Below, piece by piece: positions 1 through 12,400 of a stretch of 64,000 nt of DNA. Under the pieces are notes generated by a model, which saw only the letters and a list, made by a program, of their open reading frames with translations, ran no database searches and was not told where the DNA came from. The first letter of the stretch is position 1, and each line of letters starts with the position of its first letter. The stretch lies in NCBI GenBank assembly GCA_013397845.1, contig VZTG01005259.1, positions 661,228-725,227 of the forward strand. Direction: 5' to 3'. The DNA comes from Melanocharis versteri (Eukaryota > Chordata > Aves > Passeriformes > Melanocharitidae). The translations under genes and the position numbers were made by a program.

Positions 1-910
1 GGCATTTTTTACAGCAAAGAGGAAGGGAGAGGTATTGCATCTCCAGATACCTGAGTTCTGTCAAGGGGTGAGAGCTGTAAACACAACCTAACACTCTGTA
101 TTCCTTCAAGCCTCTTACACTCAGGTTAAACTATCTCCTGTGAGTTCAAATTTCCTTTGAAGCATGCCATCTGAGTGACCTGTGACAGTCTGCATGTTTG
201 TATGACCACTGTCATCTTGTGTCAATGAAAAGCAGTGTGGAAGTTGAATTACACAGAGCCTAAAATCATGGAGGAGCCTGCATGGATTTTATTTGACTTC
301 TCAGTATTCTGAAAACAAGAGACTGAATCAAGAACTTGGAAAGACTATAGGTCAAGAAATTTTGTGTAGGCTTTTCCTGATTTTTTCTGGGCAAAGTATC
401 TTCCCAAATGAAACAATTTTTTCCAGTATTTTAGTCAGCAGAAGTTTATCTGTTGCCACCTATAACACAAAATACTCCATCAAAAATTTTTGGCGGTGTA
501 TCAAAACTAAAATGGAATATGAATCCTTGGGTCTGGAACAAAATATGCCATCCTAGAATATTTTCTATCAAGGTTACTGTGCTTTCAGGATCTTGAGGTC
601 ATTTTGACCTTTGTTTTAGCACCTCTATACAAAGCCAGGGGAATTGCTTGTAAATGTCACAAGAATAGAAAAAAGGTGTTAAAATCTTCTGAACGATGGA
701 GACAATGGTTTGTTTAGAGTTTGACTTGAATTTCAAATAAAAAATTCTTTTCTGCCATATTCCATGAACCTCTGTCATTCAGATGGAATTGTCTCAAACA
801 GGGTACTAACCCTCATGACTGACTGATGCCTGCTGTACCCACACTAAATGAGCTAGATAGAATTATAGTTTACAGAAAGGATTTCTTAGCTGGTTTTGGG
901 TTTATTTGAG
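1..910. other. Gene-free stretch, nothing recognised
   Basis: AT-rich unique-looking sequence. The one frame of 87 codons (293-556) is of a length expected by chance in AT-rich DNA and shows no domain or compositional sign of coding. No repeat family is recognised. Confidence 0.6.
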
Positions 911-1066
911 TGTGCGGGGTTTGTTTTGTTTTGTTTTGTTTTGTGTTTTTTGGTGGGGCTTTTTTTTTGTTTGGTTGGTTTTTTTCATTTGTTTGGGTTT
1001 TTTGTTGTTGTTATTGCTGGTTTTTTTTGGTGTTTGGGTTTTTTTCCTTTTTTTTTTTTTTTTTCC
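911..1066 (+). repeat. G/T-only low-complexity tract with TTTTG repeats
   Basis: The plus strand is almost purely G and T for about 155 bases. It opens with five tandem TTTTG units (about 920-944), continues with TTTGG/TTTGGG units and closes in a 17-base T run (1048-1064). The overlapping frames here translate to runs of Phe, Gly, Val and Cys and are artefacts of the repeat, not genes. Similar tracts recur across the window. Confidence 0.85.
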
Positions 1067-1866
1067 AATGTGCAAAGCACTTTGGGTTCATATTACGGAA
1101 GTTGGGTTGAAGAAAAGTCCCAGGTACTTGGAGGGCCATGCTGGGAATTCTGCCCTGTGATTCATCAGAAAAGTCTTAACCACAAAGCAAGTTTACAAAG
1201 AAGTTGTCAGTGTAACTGCAGAAGTAACCAAGGACGTGTCAGAACTTTCACATAATCTCACATAAACAAGGAGGTAATGTACTGAAATAAATGTGCAGCT
1301 GATTTTTCCCCATTCCAAGGTACTGAGAGGATAACCCAGTGGTCCTGTGGAAGTGTCAAACAGCCACAATTAACCATGGATGTGGGACACCACTCTTTCA
1401 CATTGATCAAGTCTAAATACCCTGGAGATGAACTCTTGTTTTATATCTGATCGTGGTTTTGATTCAGCACTGTGGGGAAGAGCATGGATTATCTTTAAAC
1501 ATTTCTCTCCTCTCTCTGCTCCACTCACACAAATAAAATAACTTAGGTAAAAATCACAGGTTATAGTGGAAAGTGAATAATTAAGAGCTAAAATGAACTA
1601 GGATCAAACTGTCTATGGGGAAAAGATAATTTCCATCCACATCTCAGTGATGGTGTAATAAACATTGTAACAATACCACAGAATTAATGAAAACCCATAC
1701 CACATTTTTATCCTTTCTTGTAACGGTTCTTATTACAGGCATTAAACTCATTCATCAAAAGGTCTGACATAAATTATAGAAAAATATTAAAGATGTACAC
1801 AGGTGTATGTGTTTGCTTAGATTTAAGCTGCTCTTAGTGACTTTTCAGATTCTTTAGGTTGAACAA

Positions 1867-1916
1867 TTTTTTTTTTTTAATTTGGTTTGGTTTGGGTTTT
1901 TTTTTTTGTTTTGTTG
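1867..1916 (+). repeat. G/T-only low-complexity tract
   Basis: A T run is followed by TTTGG-type units and a second T run. It has the same style as the tract at 911-1066, with G and T confined to the plus strand apart from one AA interruption. Confidence 0.8.
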
Positions 1917-2187
1917 GACAAGTGCCTCACAGTTTTGAACTTTTCCCAGTAGAGATTCTCTGTAATTAAGACTGCATCAGACTTTTAGAATTCAATTGTT
2001 CTTAACTTCTGGAAAAATTCTTTCCTTTTTTCCTAAAATTTTTCCAAGAGTGGTCTCAGTCTCACTCATGACCATTTCCATTGCCTAATTAAGAATAAAT
2101 GAACTTTATACACAGAACTAAAAAAAGCTAATCCAATAGAATAGTATACTTGACAAAAAAATTATAGGCTGTTTCCAGCACAGTGAG

Positions 2188-2204
2188 AAAAAAAAAAAAA
2201 AAAA
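2188..2204 (+). repeat. A(17) homopolymer
   Basis: Seventeen consecutive A residues. No AATAAA signal lies in the usual window just upstream and I see no source-gene sequence, so a processed-pseudogene tail is not supported. Confidence 0.85.
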
Positions 2205-4055
2205 GCCCTATTTTTAAATCCAACTCAAAAGCTCTTATTCATGAGCATTTTCATCCTTTTTCATTACAGTTTGAATTCACATAGTGGGAACATAAGCATG
2301 AAAAACAAATTTTAAGCATCATTTACCATGTTAGACACACCATATATCTGAGTATAGAAAGGTAGTGCAATCTTTCCAAAAAGGATGAATGACAAATATT
2401 TGCTAAAATTCATTTTTATAATGATCAGGTTAATGAAAATAATTTCAGGTAATCAAAATGTTTAGAATTAAACATGTAATCTAAAGTAGACCACACTATT
2501 CTTTCATTAACCACATTTAAGTTGTACAGGTCAAGAAGATAGAGAGAAATAATTTTATGTTTTAAGCATTGGCTTACTTACTACAGATTTTCATTATGAA
2601 AGGAAACTGTCCTTGCCAGTCACAAAGTTCCTCCAAATCCATAAGTTATTAATATTCTTTTTTTTTGATTGCAGAGTAATTATCAGCAAAAGAATAAATT
2701 ACATAATACAGTAAGTCTTCTATTTTAAAGATCCCAAAGGCAAGAACTTCAAAATATTAGGCTTAGATGTGCACACAAATGGAAATTGTACATGCAAAGA
2801 GAAAGACACAATCTGCTTACATGCAGTTTACTTTGAAATATTTAATTTGTACAGTTCTGGCTTTCAGTGACTAAAGGATAAACCTTCAGATTATAAGTAT
2901 GTCTTCATTTAATGTGCCCTTTATTAAAGTGTGAAACATTTCAAATGACTGACAAAAATGTTATAAAAACCTATTTAATCCTCCTCTATCTTCCCACCCC
3001 ACCCTGGAAGATAAGAGTTTATTCAAATACTATTCACATATGACACTATTCCTGAAAACAGGCAACATAGGTCTTGAGACCTACTGTCATTAATGAAATT
3101 CAAAGCAAAAGGTGATATCTATCCTACAAAAAGGGGATTTGAGGGAAACAGTTCTGAAAATTTTCTATTCCTTGAAAGTTATTACCTTTGTTGTTACCCT
3201 CTTAAAAAAAAAATAATTCTTTATAATTATAATCTGGATATTCTGCTGGTTTTGTATTATTATAACAGGAACTTTGAAATATTGATAAATACTACCACAA
3301 TCTCCCTGGGTCTAAACACTTGCAGAAATGTTCCTGTTGCCAATACATGCCACAATTTCATCTGAACACCAGGTACATTTTAAGCAGGCACACACTCATG
3401 GGTGCCTCCTCTTTGGGCACTGCATCTTTTGGCTCCTTCCCTGCTCTTTCTGAGCAACTTGTAATAGAGTTTTCCATGGAAGAAAGACTTCAGGCAGAAG
3501 TCCAAAGAAAGAGGCAAGAAAAATGTGACTGCTATTTTTCAGCAGGCTCCAGAGTGTGAAATGACAGTAACTAACTACCGTGGCCATATTGCTCAAGGGG
3601 AGAAACAAAAAAGAAGACTCCTGGTATGGAAAAGATTTTTATTCAAAGTAAATTCTATATGGTCACAGCTTCAACAGTCTTCATTAAAATCATATTACTT
3701 AAAACCCTAAACACATAGAGTAAAAACCCATGGATTGAGAGCACACTAACTCTTTTTCATAGATGTCTACACAATCACTGTCAACTAAAGAGAGTCTCCA
3801 CAGTAATCTGAAATCGATTTACATTACAAGAGTCATTGGACATCACTGTCTCATCATTTGTCACTATATGAGGCAATCTAATATTCTGCCTTAGCAGGTG
3901 CTCCACTCCAATTATTGAACATAAATTGCAAATCCTTTCCTATTTCTAAACTTCCTTTGAAGTATGAATTAGGAAGAATAGTGATCTCTAGTATTCCAGG
4001 ATCCAATCTCTTTGATTAAAAATGTTGTCATCAAACACACTGCTCATAAAAAATG

Positions 4056-4074
4056 AAAAAAAAAAAAAAAAAAA
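4056..4074 (+). repeat. A(19) homopolymer
   Basis: Nineteen consecutive A residues preceded by ATAAAAAATG. No recognisable retrocopy lies upstream and no convincing flanking duplication is seen, so it is treated as a simple homopolymer. Confidence 0.85.
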
Positions 4075-6849
4075 GGCTCCACAGAGTTTAGATGAGGGTG
4101 AGAGTAAAAGAGGAAATTACATTAAAGAAGTCAAAAGAAAATTTCTTTACATCTTCAAAGATTTGGATGTTTAGACACTTCTAAAAATGAGGAAATCAGA
4201 AGTAGAAGAATTGGATGAAAATGCCACTTGTTTTCTGCACCCATGCACACAAAAAGAAAATATAGTATGGCCTTTGCCTGATGGTAATTGCTTATGTGTA
4301 ACAGAAGGAAAGCAATTGTGAACATATCCAGATTTTGTTCTTCCTCGTGCCATGAATGGGTAATGTGCCTAAATCCTGTTATTTTCTTCTACAGCATTTG
4401 TGATATCTGCCCTTTCTGGACATCCCTAACATCTGAAGAGCCACATCTCATGTAATTTCTACCTTCTCTCTAGCAGTCCTGTAAAATTTTCTCACCCATT
4501 GCCATAAAACCCGATTACTAAGATCTGCTTCTGTAAAAGCAGTTTTGACTATCAAAAATCCTTCATGTCTCCACCTGCAAGGCTATCCAAAATAATTTTA
4601 TTCTCTCATTATTCAATTTTTTCTGTCATTTAATTATGTAAACATTTTTCCGCACCTAAATTACTCCAAATAAAAAAGACCAACACAACCTTTTAAAAGA
4701 TAAACCTTTTGCTGGAAAAATAAATGGAAGTTTTATTTAAAAATAGAAACAAAACTTTAAAAAGATCCACTCAGAAACTATGGTGAAAAGCTTTGATGGA
4801 TCTCATTTATCTTGAGGTTTTAGTTCTTGAAAGCTTTTGTGGTTTTGATTTTTTTAAATTCCAATTGAATAATGTGGGGGAAAAGTCTTTGTAGGACATG
4901 AAAACTGCCTTTCCGTAGTTATAGCTCCTTGTACAAATACTTGATTTTGAGTGGGTATGTACACTGCCACTAGACAGAAAGTGCTTTTACTACTTTCCTT
5001 TCATCTTAATCCTTTCTATTGACCAAGTTAGGAGGGTTTTCACTGGCAGAACAGGAATGATTGATGTATTACCATGGTTTCAACAGATTCAGGATAAAAG
5101 CATAAATATCTAGTTCATAGCTTTAACTTCCTTCCTCCTGCCTCATGCTGCCAGTCTAAGGATTTGTAGTGTCAAGTAACTTGTATTTATGGATAGAAAA
5201 TTTTTCAGAGTTCAGCTGTGATAAAGTTTAAAATGTTCAAGTTTTCAGTAAAGGAAATTCTTAACTAGAGATTTGAAAGAAAAAAAAATCAGAAGCACAA
5301 TTTCATTGCCTACTGCTGGGATTTAATCTTCATGAGCAAACATGAATGGATACAATTTTCACCTATTCATTTACCTATTCAGAAGAAGTATTTCAGGACA
5401 CTTTTACTACCTTTGGAGTCTGGGATGTTTGCAGCAGCTATTCTATAACTAACACAATCCTTTCTGCAAAGGTGCACACAAGGAGATGTGATAGGCAGAG
5501 CTGACACGGGAACAGGCAGAATGTGGGGTATTTAGGGCAGCACTCAGAGCCAGCCATGACAAATCATCCATCTCCATCTTGGATTATCAGTAGACTGTTG
5601 CTCAGCTATTGATACCACAGGAGAAACCAGACACCAGATCCTTGCTGACTAGGGGAGGGTTTGTAGTCATTAGGTCACCATCCAGCTGTTCGCAGAACTC
5701 ACCTACCATCTAAGCCTTTGACAGAGAAGTTGTAACTTGTGAGTTAAGCTAACATGACCATGTTGAAAATAACCCAAGGAAAAGTGTCACAACCTGGTCA
5801 GCTTTGCTGAGTGGGAATGCCTTTTGTCTCAGACTGTGCTGTTGTAAGATGGCAGGCTTATTGTGCCTTCCACTGTTTAGGTCACACCTCCTTGGAAAAC
5901 AAAGACATTATCTAAATTCCGGGTCCTCCAAACCCACAGTGGCATTCACTGCACCATTTTCACATGCTCACTGTTCAAAATGGAACAATATTTTGAAGGT
6001 TGTCTCATGAACTTAAAATTGATATGTTAGGAAAACTTCAGCATAAGCCCCCAGCTGGATGGTGTTTATCTCTGTCACACCAAATATGTGATATCTCAGT
6101 ATTCAGCTTCATGCCAGCATCCCTTCACCCACCACTGCCCTCTTAAATGAGAATTAACATTTGAACTACTTAGCTGTATTGGTATGTGTGCAGAAATAGA
6201 TGACATTTTCATTTTTTTCCTTCAAAGGATAGCTGTATTGGCTCACTATGGAGTTAATCTCACACAGGTTTATCAAACATAAGATAAAATATGAATCACT
6301 TTGACCAGAAGTTTTAAAACTGCACTGTTTTAGTTATCCTGAAGTATTGATTTTCCTTGGTATCAAAACTCATTCAAGGAATATTAATATTACCAACTTT
6401 TTTTGAGCATAAACTTGCACTTTGAATAAGATGTAAATAGCTACACTCTTAGAAATGAAGACGACTAGGCTGCCTGTATATTTTGCAGCACAAAGTTGAA
6501 ACTAAACATGCCATTTTTCACCAAAATATTGTTTCCCATTACTGAAGAGAAGCGATGGGCCTGAGGGCCTCATGCATTACAAATCTCATGTGCTTTAAAT
6601 TGCTAGTAAATCACTTGCAGTTTTGCCTTGAGTAGTTTCTGCCGAGCTCAGCATTTATTGCTTACAGCTGAATACAGCCACCTAAATCATCCATCATAAT
6701 TTTATAACCTACTGTCACTTTCCATTTCATACACCAAAGAACTGGCACATCTTCAGAATGGCAATGGGTGCACACACTCTATACACACTGAATAGTCCTG
6801 AATGTGCAGCCTGATGCAGTGTTTTTAGCAGCTCAGGGAGAAACGCCCA

Positions 6850-7190
6850 TTTCAGTTTCAGCCATCAGCCTTTGACCTCACCCGAGGGGACAGAGGCCCA
6901 GAGCAGAGCCTCGCCCACAGGATGGAGTTCAGATCCTCTGGTGCTTGCTGCCATCATGTTGCTTACACTGGCACGAACGTTTCTGGTCCTTATTTACTCC
7001 ACACGAGAAGTAAGGTGAAACTTCACTCCGCAGTACCAGAGACACCGATGGCCATGGAACACTGAGCAAACACACCTAGACCTGGTTTGCACGACAGGCC
7101 AAGATTTTGCCACGTTTAAGCTTCTGAATCCCTCGGCAGAACTCAAATATGAGCCAAAGTCTCTCCCTAGATGTAAAGTGTGCGTAGCTA
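6850..7190. other. CpG-retaining, GC-richer pocket of unknown origin
   Basis: I count about twelve CpG dinucleotides in roughly 340 bases, whereas flanking kilobases have almost none. The segment is visibly more GC-rich than its surroundings. An antisense frame of 74 codons (6994-7218) overlaps it but resembles no family I know. It could be a younger insertion (an unrecognised transposable-element fragment), a weak regulatory element, or an exon of a non-coding transcript. No CR1 or LTR signature is visible. Confidence 0.45.
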
Positions 7191-8153
7191 GAAGTAGAAA
7201 AATGTCTGGTTTTGGCATTGAAGTCCCTAAGGAGGTAATACCAAAGTGACCAAATATAGAAGGGGGTAAAATTCAGATCTGTGCTCCAGGCTGGCTCCTT
7301 GTTATTCCCCTGGGGGTACTGAACACATCATGGTCACAGAAGAGTTGAGAGGTTCAGAGGCTCTAGGTTTCTGGAGGTTGATAGAGTGGTAAACAGCAAA
7401 AACTCAAAAGCTTCAGTGAAGCCAGTATTTAACCAGGTCCAAATTTGATGTCACTATGTAGTACTCATAATTTAGCTTCACCACTTGTTTTTGATGGTTC
7501 TCTTGCCATATACATATTTTATTGGGATTCAGCCACATTGACTCTAAACCATGTAGTTTATGGGTTTTTTCAAAAGCGGCTAACTCAGATTCCTAAAATG
7601 GATTTTTTTTCCCTTCTCAAATTTCACATTGTCCTTGCATAATAGCAACTGAGTTCAAAACTCTGAGGTTACACCTTATTACTCCGAGTTTTACAATGAA
7701 CAACTGTCTGTAGAATTTTCCTGAAAAAAATTCTACAAGCTTCATTTTAATGTCTCATCTGTTACCCTCTTAATAGCTGCCATTTCATACTGTGTTGAAC
7801 TGCCTTTTTCCCTTGAATGGCAAACTAGATGCACAACATAATGGACATTTCCACACTTCTGTTATGGAGTAGTGTTTTAGATTATCACAAGCACATTACC
7901 TCAACAGCAGAATCATGTCCTGTTTGCATAGAGTTGGTAAAAAATTCCAACAGGAATTACAGAGACTGTATCCAAATGGATATTACAGACAAACTCGGAG
8001 GGCTCCATCCATTTACCCAACAGTTGTAAAGTTAACCTAGATACATCCTTAAAGTTTCCCTGTAATTTGATTGATCTGCACTTTAGATGCTGTAGGGATG
8101 GATGCTTAGGGAAAGGGATAAATAATTTTACTGCAGGCACACTAGAAGTGGAA
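7191..8153. other. Gene-free stretch, nothing recognised
   Basis: AT-rich sequence with only short chance frames (up to 85 codons on the minus strand at 7913-8170). No repeat signature is recognised. Confidence 0.55.
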
Positions 8154-8310
8154 TTTATAATTATAATCAATAATAATTAATAATCACCGTTAATCATTAG
8201 TCAGTTAATAATTATTTAGTAACTAATCACATTCACCCAAGTATTCATTATTCATCTGATCATTTTAAATCAACTAATAGTTTATAACCTATTATTATTA
8301 ATTATCTAAA
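8154..8310. repeat. AT-rich block dense in TAAT/ATTA cores
   Basis: About 155 bases with at least ten TAAT or ATTA tetramers, including AATAATTAATAATC, GTTAATAATTATT and TATTATTATTAATTATC. It is either a degraded AAT-type simple repeat or a homotypic cluster of homeodomain-type cores; the sequence alone does not separate these. Confidence 0.6.
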
Positions 8311-9358
8311 AGCAATAAACCTCACAAAGGGATGCTTTTCATGTTTTTCAAAACTTCTTCATGTTTATTTTCTTCCTCGTACTTTTAAAGAGGGAACTCC
8401 TGCTCCCAAAGTCCTTGGAACCTTTCATTTGGGCCAGTACTAGCCTGCCACAAATTAGCCCCTTATCCTTAATTTGTCCTGGCTAATTGACTTGTTCCAA
8501 TGGAAAAAGATGCATTTTAAAGAAATAAAAATTAAGGGTAAAAAAAAAAGCCAGTCCCTGAGTTGGTTCTTCAGTATTTGAACAGAGCTTTTGGCTCTTC
8601 CAAAGAACTTAGTGTTACTTCAGGAAATTTCAAGACATCTTCAATCAAAGCCCTTCAGAAACCTGCTTTTTCAGTGTTCTGACATACACCTTTTACTTTC
8701 TTAATTCTGAGTATCAAAGAAACATCTACAGTGGGGTAATGGGATGTGTCACGCAGCAATTAGGAGCCCCTTTTCAATATGCTGAGGGTCTATCCAGGCA
8801 GAGGCAGTCTGATGCATGAGATCTCACAGATTAATTTGTGGAGAAGTGAAGAACAGAGTTGCTGTTTCTTCTAAGTACATCTACAGCTTTGCAGGTATAT
8901 GTCAGAGTGCAGAGAGTGTATCAGGAAATGCTATCTTATTTTCTCTATGCATAATACAAAAACCTTAAATTTGTGTGAGTCATGCTGAACCTTCAGGCTG
9001 TAAAATACCTTCATAATCCAGGAGTCTTCATCATGAAGACTTTACTGAGGAAAAATAGTACTGAGTTTTTTGTTAAGGAAAAATAACAGTGATATTAATT
9101 TCAATTTTTTAGTTTAGGATGTTTTTGTCCGCTAAATTAGTACAAAACTGGATACAAACAAAAGGAGAGTGAATGTAATAAAACTGGGAACTCTGATTTC
9201 AGAAGCCAATGTGTGTTACCCAAGGTTAGACTGTGTTCATAAATGCATGCAATTCACATTTTAATATGCCTAATACAATTTAGTTCTATCAAAAGACCTT
9301 GAGTTTCAAAAATCAACCCAGAAATTCAGAGAGCTATACGATGACTCATTGATTTAGG

Positions 9359-9413
9359 AAAAAAACCCCAACAAAACGAAAAACCAAACGAAAAATGCAA
9401 AACCAAACACACA
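9359..9413 (-). repeat. A/C-only tract (G/T tract on minus strand)
   Basis: A run of AACCAAAC/AAAACG-type units is the mirror of the G/T tracts seen on the plus strand elsewhere. A few interrupting G residues occur in CG context. Confidence 0.75.
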
Positions 9414-12400
9414 AGAACTAAATGTGCTCAGAACAAATTCACATTTTTATTTGGTTTTCTACAAATAAAATGAAGTTTTAAATGATTCTGAGCTGAATGT
9501 GACTGTATATGTGGTAGGTGATTAATAACATGAGGGAGGTCTCTGAATGTCCAATTCACTGACTTCCAGTTGTAGTTTGGGTCTTCTCTTTTTATTCAAA
9601 CAATAGAAATGTTATAGCCATGGTGAATGCGCTTCCAGCTATGTTTATTCATCTGCTGTTTAGACCATAGTAGCTTTTCTGGCTACACCTTCATTCAAAG
9701 AGTGGGAAAAAATAGAAGGAATAAACATGCCTGGTCCACAGCTGGTATAAATCAGTGCAGCTTCTCTGTCTTCAGTGGAAAGACACCAATTTATAGCAGC
9801 TGAGGGTCTGGCTCTTGAAGCCAAGTTACGAGCCAGATGAGCACAATGGGATGCAAAAAGAAGGCATAATGTGGCCATAAATTTGCTCAAAGGCTCTTCA
9901 CATTTCAATGATAGTCTCTTTGTAGAATTCAATTAGCATTGCTGTTTCTACTCATAAAATATATGCTCATCCTGAATAATTTTTTTCTTGTTCTTTTACA
10001 CTGTCCAGAGGCCAAATCTTACAGCTGCTGCTGCTGAGGCTAAATTCTATCAATTTCACAACATGCCTTCAGTATGTAAGCTGGACTATTTGAATTTCTA
10101 TGTTAAACAATATCAACTTGGAAAGCAGTCTGGAAATATTCTTTGGAGTGCAGAATCTAACATTTTTCAGATGTGTCAGTCCCTCAAAGGTTCAACCCAC
10201 AGTGCTGCCTCTTTGCAGTCATTTCATTTCTGCAATTTATCAATTACGCTTTATGTCATGTTAGGTTTTGTGTTCTGGTGTATTAAAAAAGGGTATTTGT
10301 GTGTGTGAAGCATATGCTATAAATCAACAAATAAGAAAGAGTCAGAACCAAGTACCTTATTTACTGTGTGGTAATAGTGAAAAAAATAAAAAGAGAAAAT
10401 TACAGGAACAGCTTTTTCAATCTTTGTTGTAAAGCAAGGGAGAAAATAATTTAAAACAAGTTTGTGTTAGTATGCCATTTGCAAACACCACTGCCTTCAA
10501 AGTTTTATTAGAATTTTCAATATGTGTAAAGTTCAAAACTAAGAAAAAACAGCTACAAACCCCAGCAATATATCACCACTGTATTCATGCATTTTCCTGC
10601 CAATTTAATCTTAATAGCTAGTTTCAGCCTTTTGACTGAGTCAACAGCCTAGGAGGAGCAGCAATTGTGACAGTCCGTTCTCTGCTCTTCCTGGGCTGAA
10701 AAGTCATGGCAACTGCAAAGGTCAGATTGTTATTTTCCTCACACGGTGCTGCCACTAGCTGCATTATTTAGGTGCTAAATCAAGACTCCTTGTTCTTTCT
10801 GCCAGAGTAATATCTGCATCCCAAGAGAGGCTGACTTTCTCTAGCCCCTTCTATGTACTGTCCAGAAAGTTTTTCAAAAACATACTGCAGGAAAAGGAGG
10901 AAACCACAATTCCTTGCACCACCCTAATATTCCATTGACGATTTATGTTTGGCATTTTTCCAATTGCATCTCAAATTTAACCTTTCACTTTGCCTTCACA
11001 ACTTTCTCTTTCAGTTCATTTTTTTATTCACGCTGATACTAATGCAACATGTGCCCCATCTCTTCCCTTTCCTTTCAAATTCCTCCTCAACACCCTTCCT
11101 TAGAGAACACCCACAAACTCTAACTAGACAGTTTAATGGTATTACAAAGGTACTGACAGGAACTTTAAAAATACTAGACTAGCATAGTCATCTGGATATG
11201 AACCTTTTCAAGAGCTTTAGAAAAGAAAATTTATGATAATTTTTGTGTCTAACATGTCAGCTCAGTCATTGCCCATCTACTTTGTCTTTAAATTTTTGGG
11301 CAAGACCTATGCCTTCTTTTATATTCTACGGCATGTGGAGCTGGATGTGAGTGATTCCCAAAGATGGATCATCAAAATAAATGACAAACAGTGGTCAGAA
11401 TCCTAAGCAGTTCTTGGGCTGGGAACTCAAAAAACTTAAGAACATTCCAAAAGAAACTACAAGAGCTGGAAGATGTGATTACACTGCTAAAACACAAGCC
11501 ATTGAATTGTTGAAGAGAGAATAGATAAGGTGTAACATTTAAGAAAAACAGATCCTTTAAAATAAAAATCTGGGTATGTTGGGAAATACTTGCTTAACAT
11601 AGAGAGCTTCAAAAAGATAATTTTATAACCAAAACAAAAAAATATGAAAACATTCTTAGAAACAAAGCCAAATATTCAACTGTGATAGAATTAAAAATAT
11701 TGCAACAGGAAAAATAATGAAAAATAATATTGCAAGTACTCTTTATTAAAGTCATAGTGAGTTTTAAGATGATCTGTACAAGATTTTCTGTTCTATTTTA
11801 TATGAGCACCAAAACCTTCTCAGAAAAATTTTAATCGGTGAATATAAATTTCACTTTAAAACACTTCCCCTGATTTGAAGGAGGGAATCTGCCATTTGCT
11901 TTTGTGGTTTGCAATTTTTCATTATGACTGATTTTAATTTTTCCCATCCAGTCTTATAATTGTGCAGATATAGAAAAAAGCCTAGCAAATTTTGCATGTT
12001 AATTTAGGCTAAACCAGTATTCAAAGTGAACCACTGTTTTTGTTTGCTGCTATTGACTTTGGAAGTGGCCAGGCAGCTCAAAATGAATTGCAGCAAATTT
12101 TGGATGATTTTATCTGATCAGACAAATTTCTATCTGATTCCTTATCCGTACACTAGAAATGGGATTTTTTTCTCTCTTCTCTCACAATGTCTGTTACATA
12201 TATGAACAAATACCTATTTAGCAAACAAAATTGGTTACATACATGTGATCTTTCTCTGGTGTTCGTTCTTCATTATCTGAGGCCATTAATGTCTGTACAA
12301 AATGAGCATAATGAATCTGTTTCATTTTGGCAGGATTTTATTCCTCAGCAAGCAGTCTGTCTATAAGAAACTAAGGTTCAAGAAAATTCCTTCCTCTCAA

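Larger units (their letters stand above)
1067..6849. other. Gene-free stretch with short homopolymer tracts
   Basis: About 5.8 kb of AT-rich sequence with very few CpG; I see none between about 2041 and 3000. It includes the G/T tract and A-runs listed separately. Open frames are all 90 codons or shorter. The interval 6540-6720 has a unique, balanced composition with several homeodomain-like ATTA/TAAT cores and may be conserved non-coding sequence, but nothing proves it. Confidence 0.55.

Noticed and set aside
896..1255. Phe/Gly/Val/Cys-rich frames resembling membrane proteins
   Set aside because: The apparent hydrophobicity comes from the G/T low-complexity tract in all three frames; there is no other coding support.
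4000..4080. Processed pseudogene ending in an A(19) tail
   Set aside because: No recognisable source mRNA upstream, no clear poly(A) signal at the right distance and no target-site duplication.
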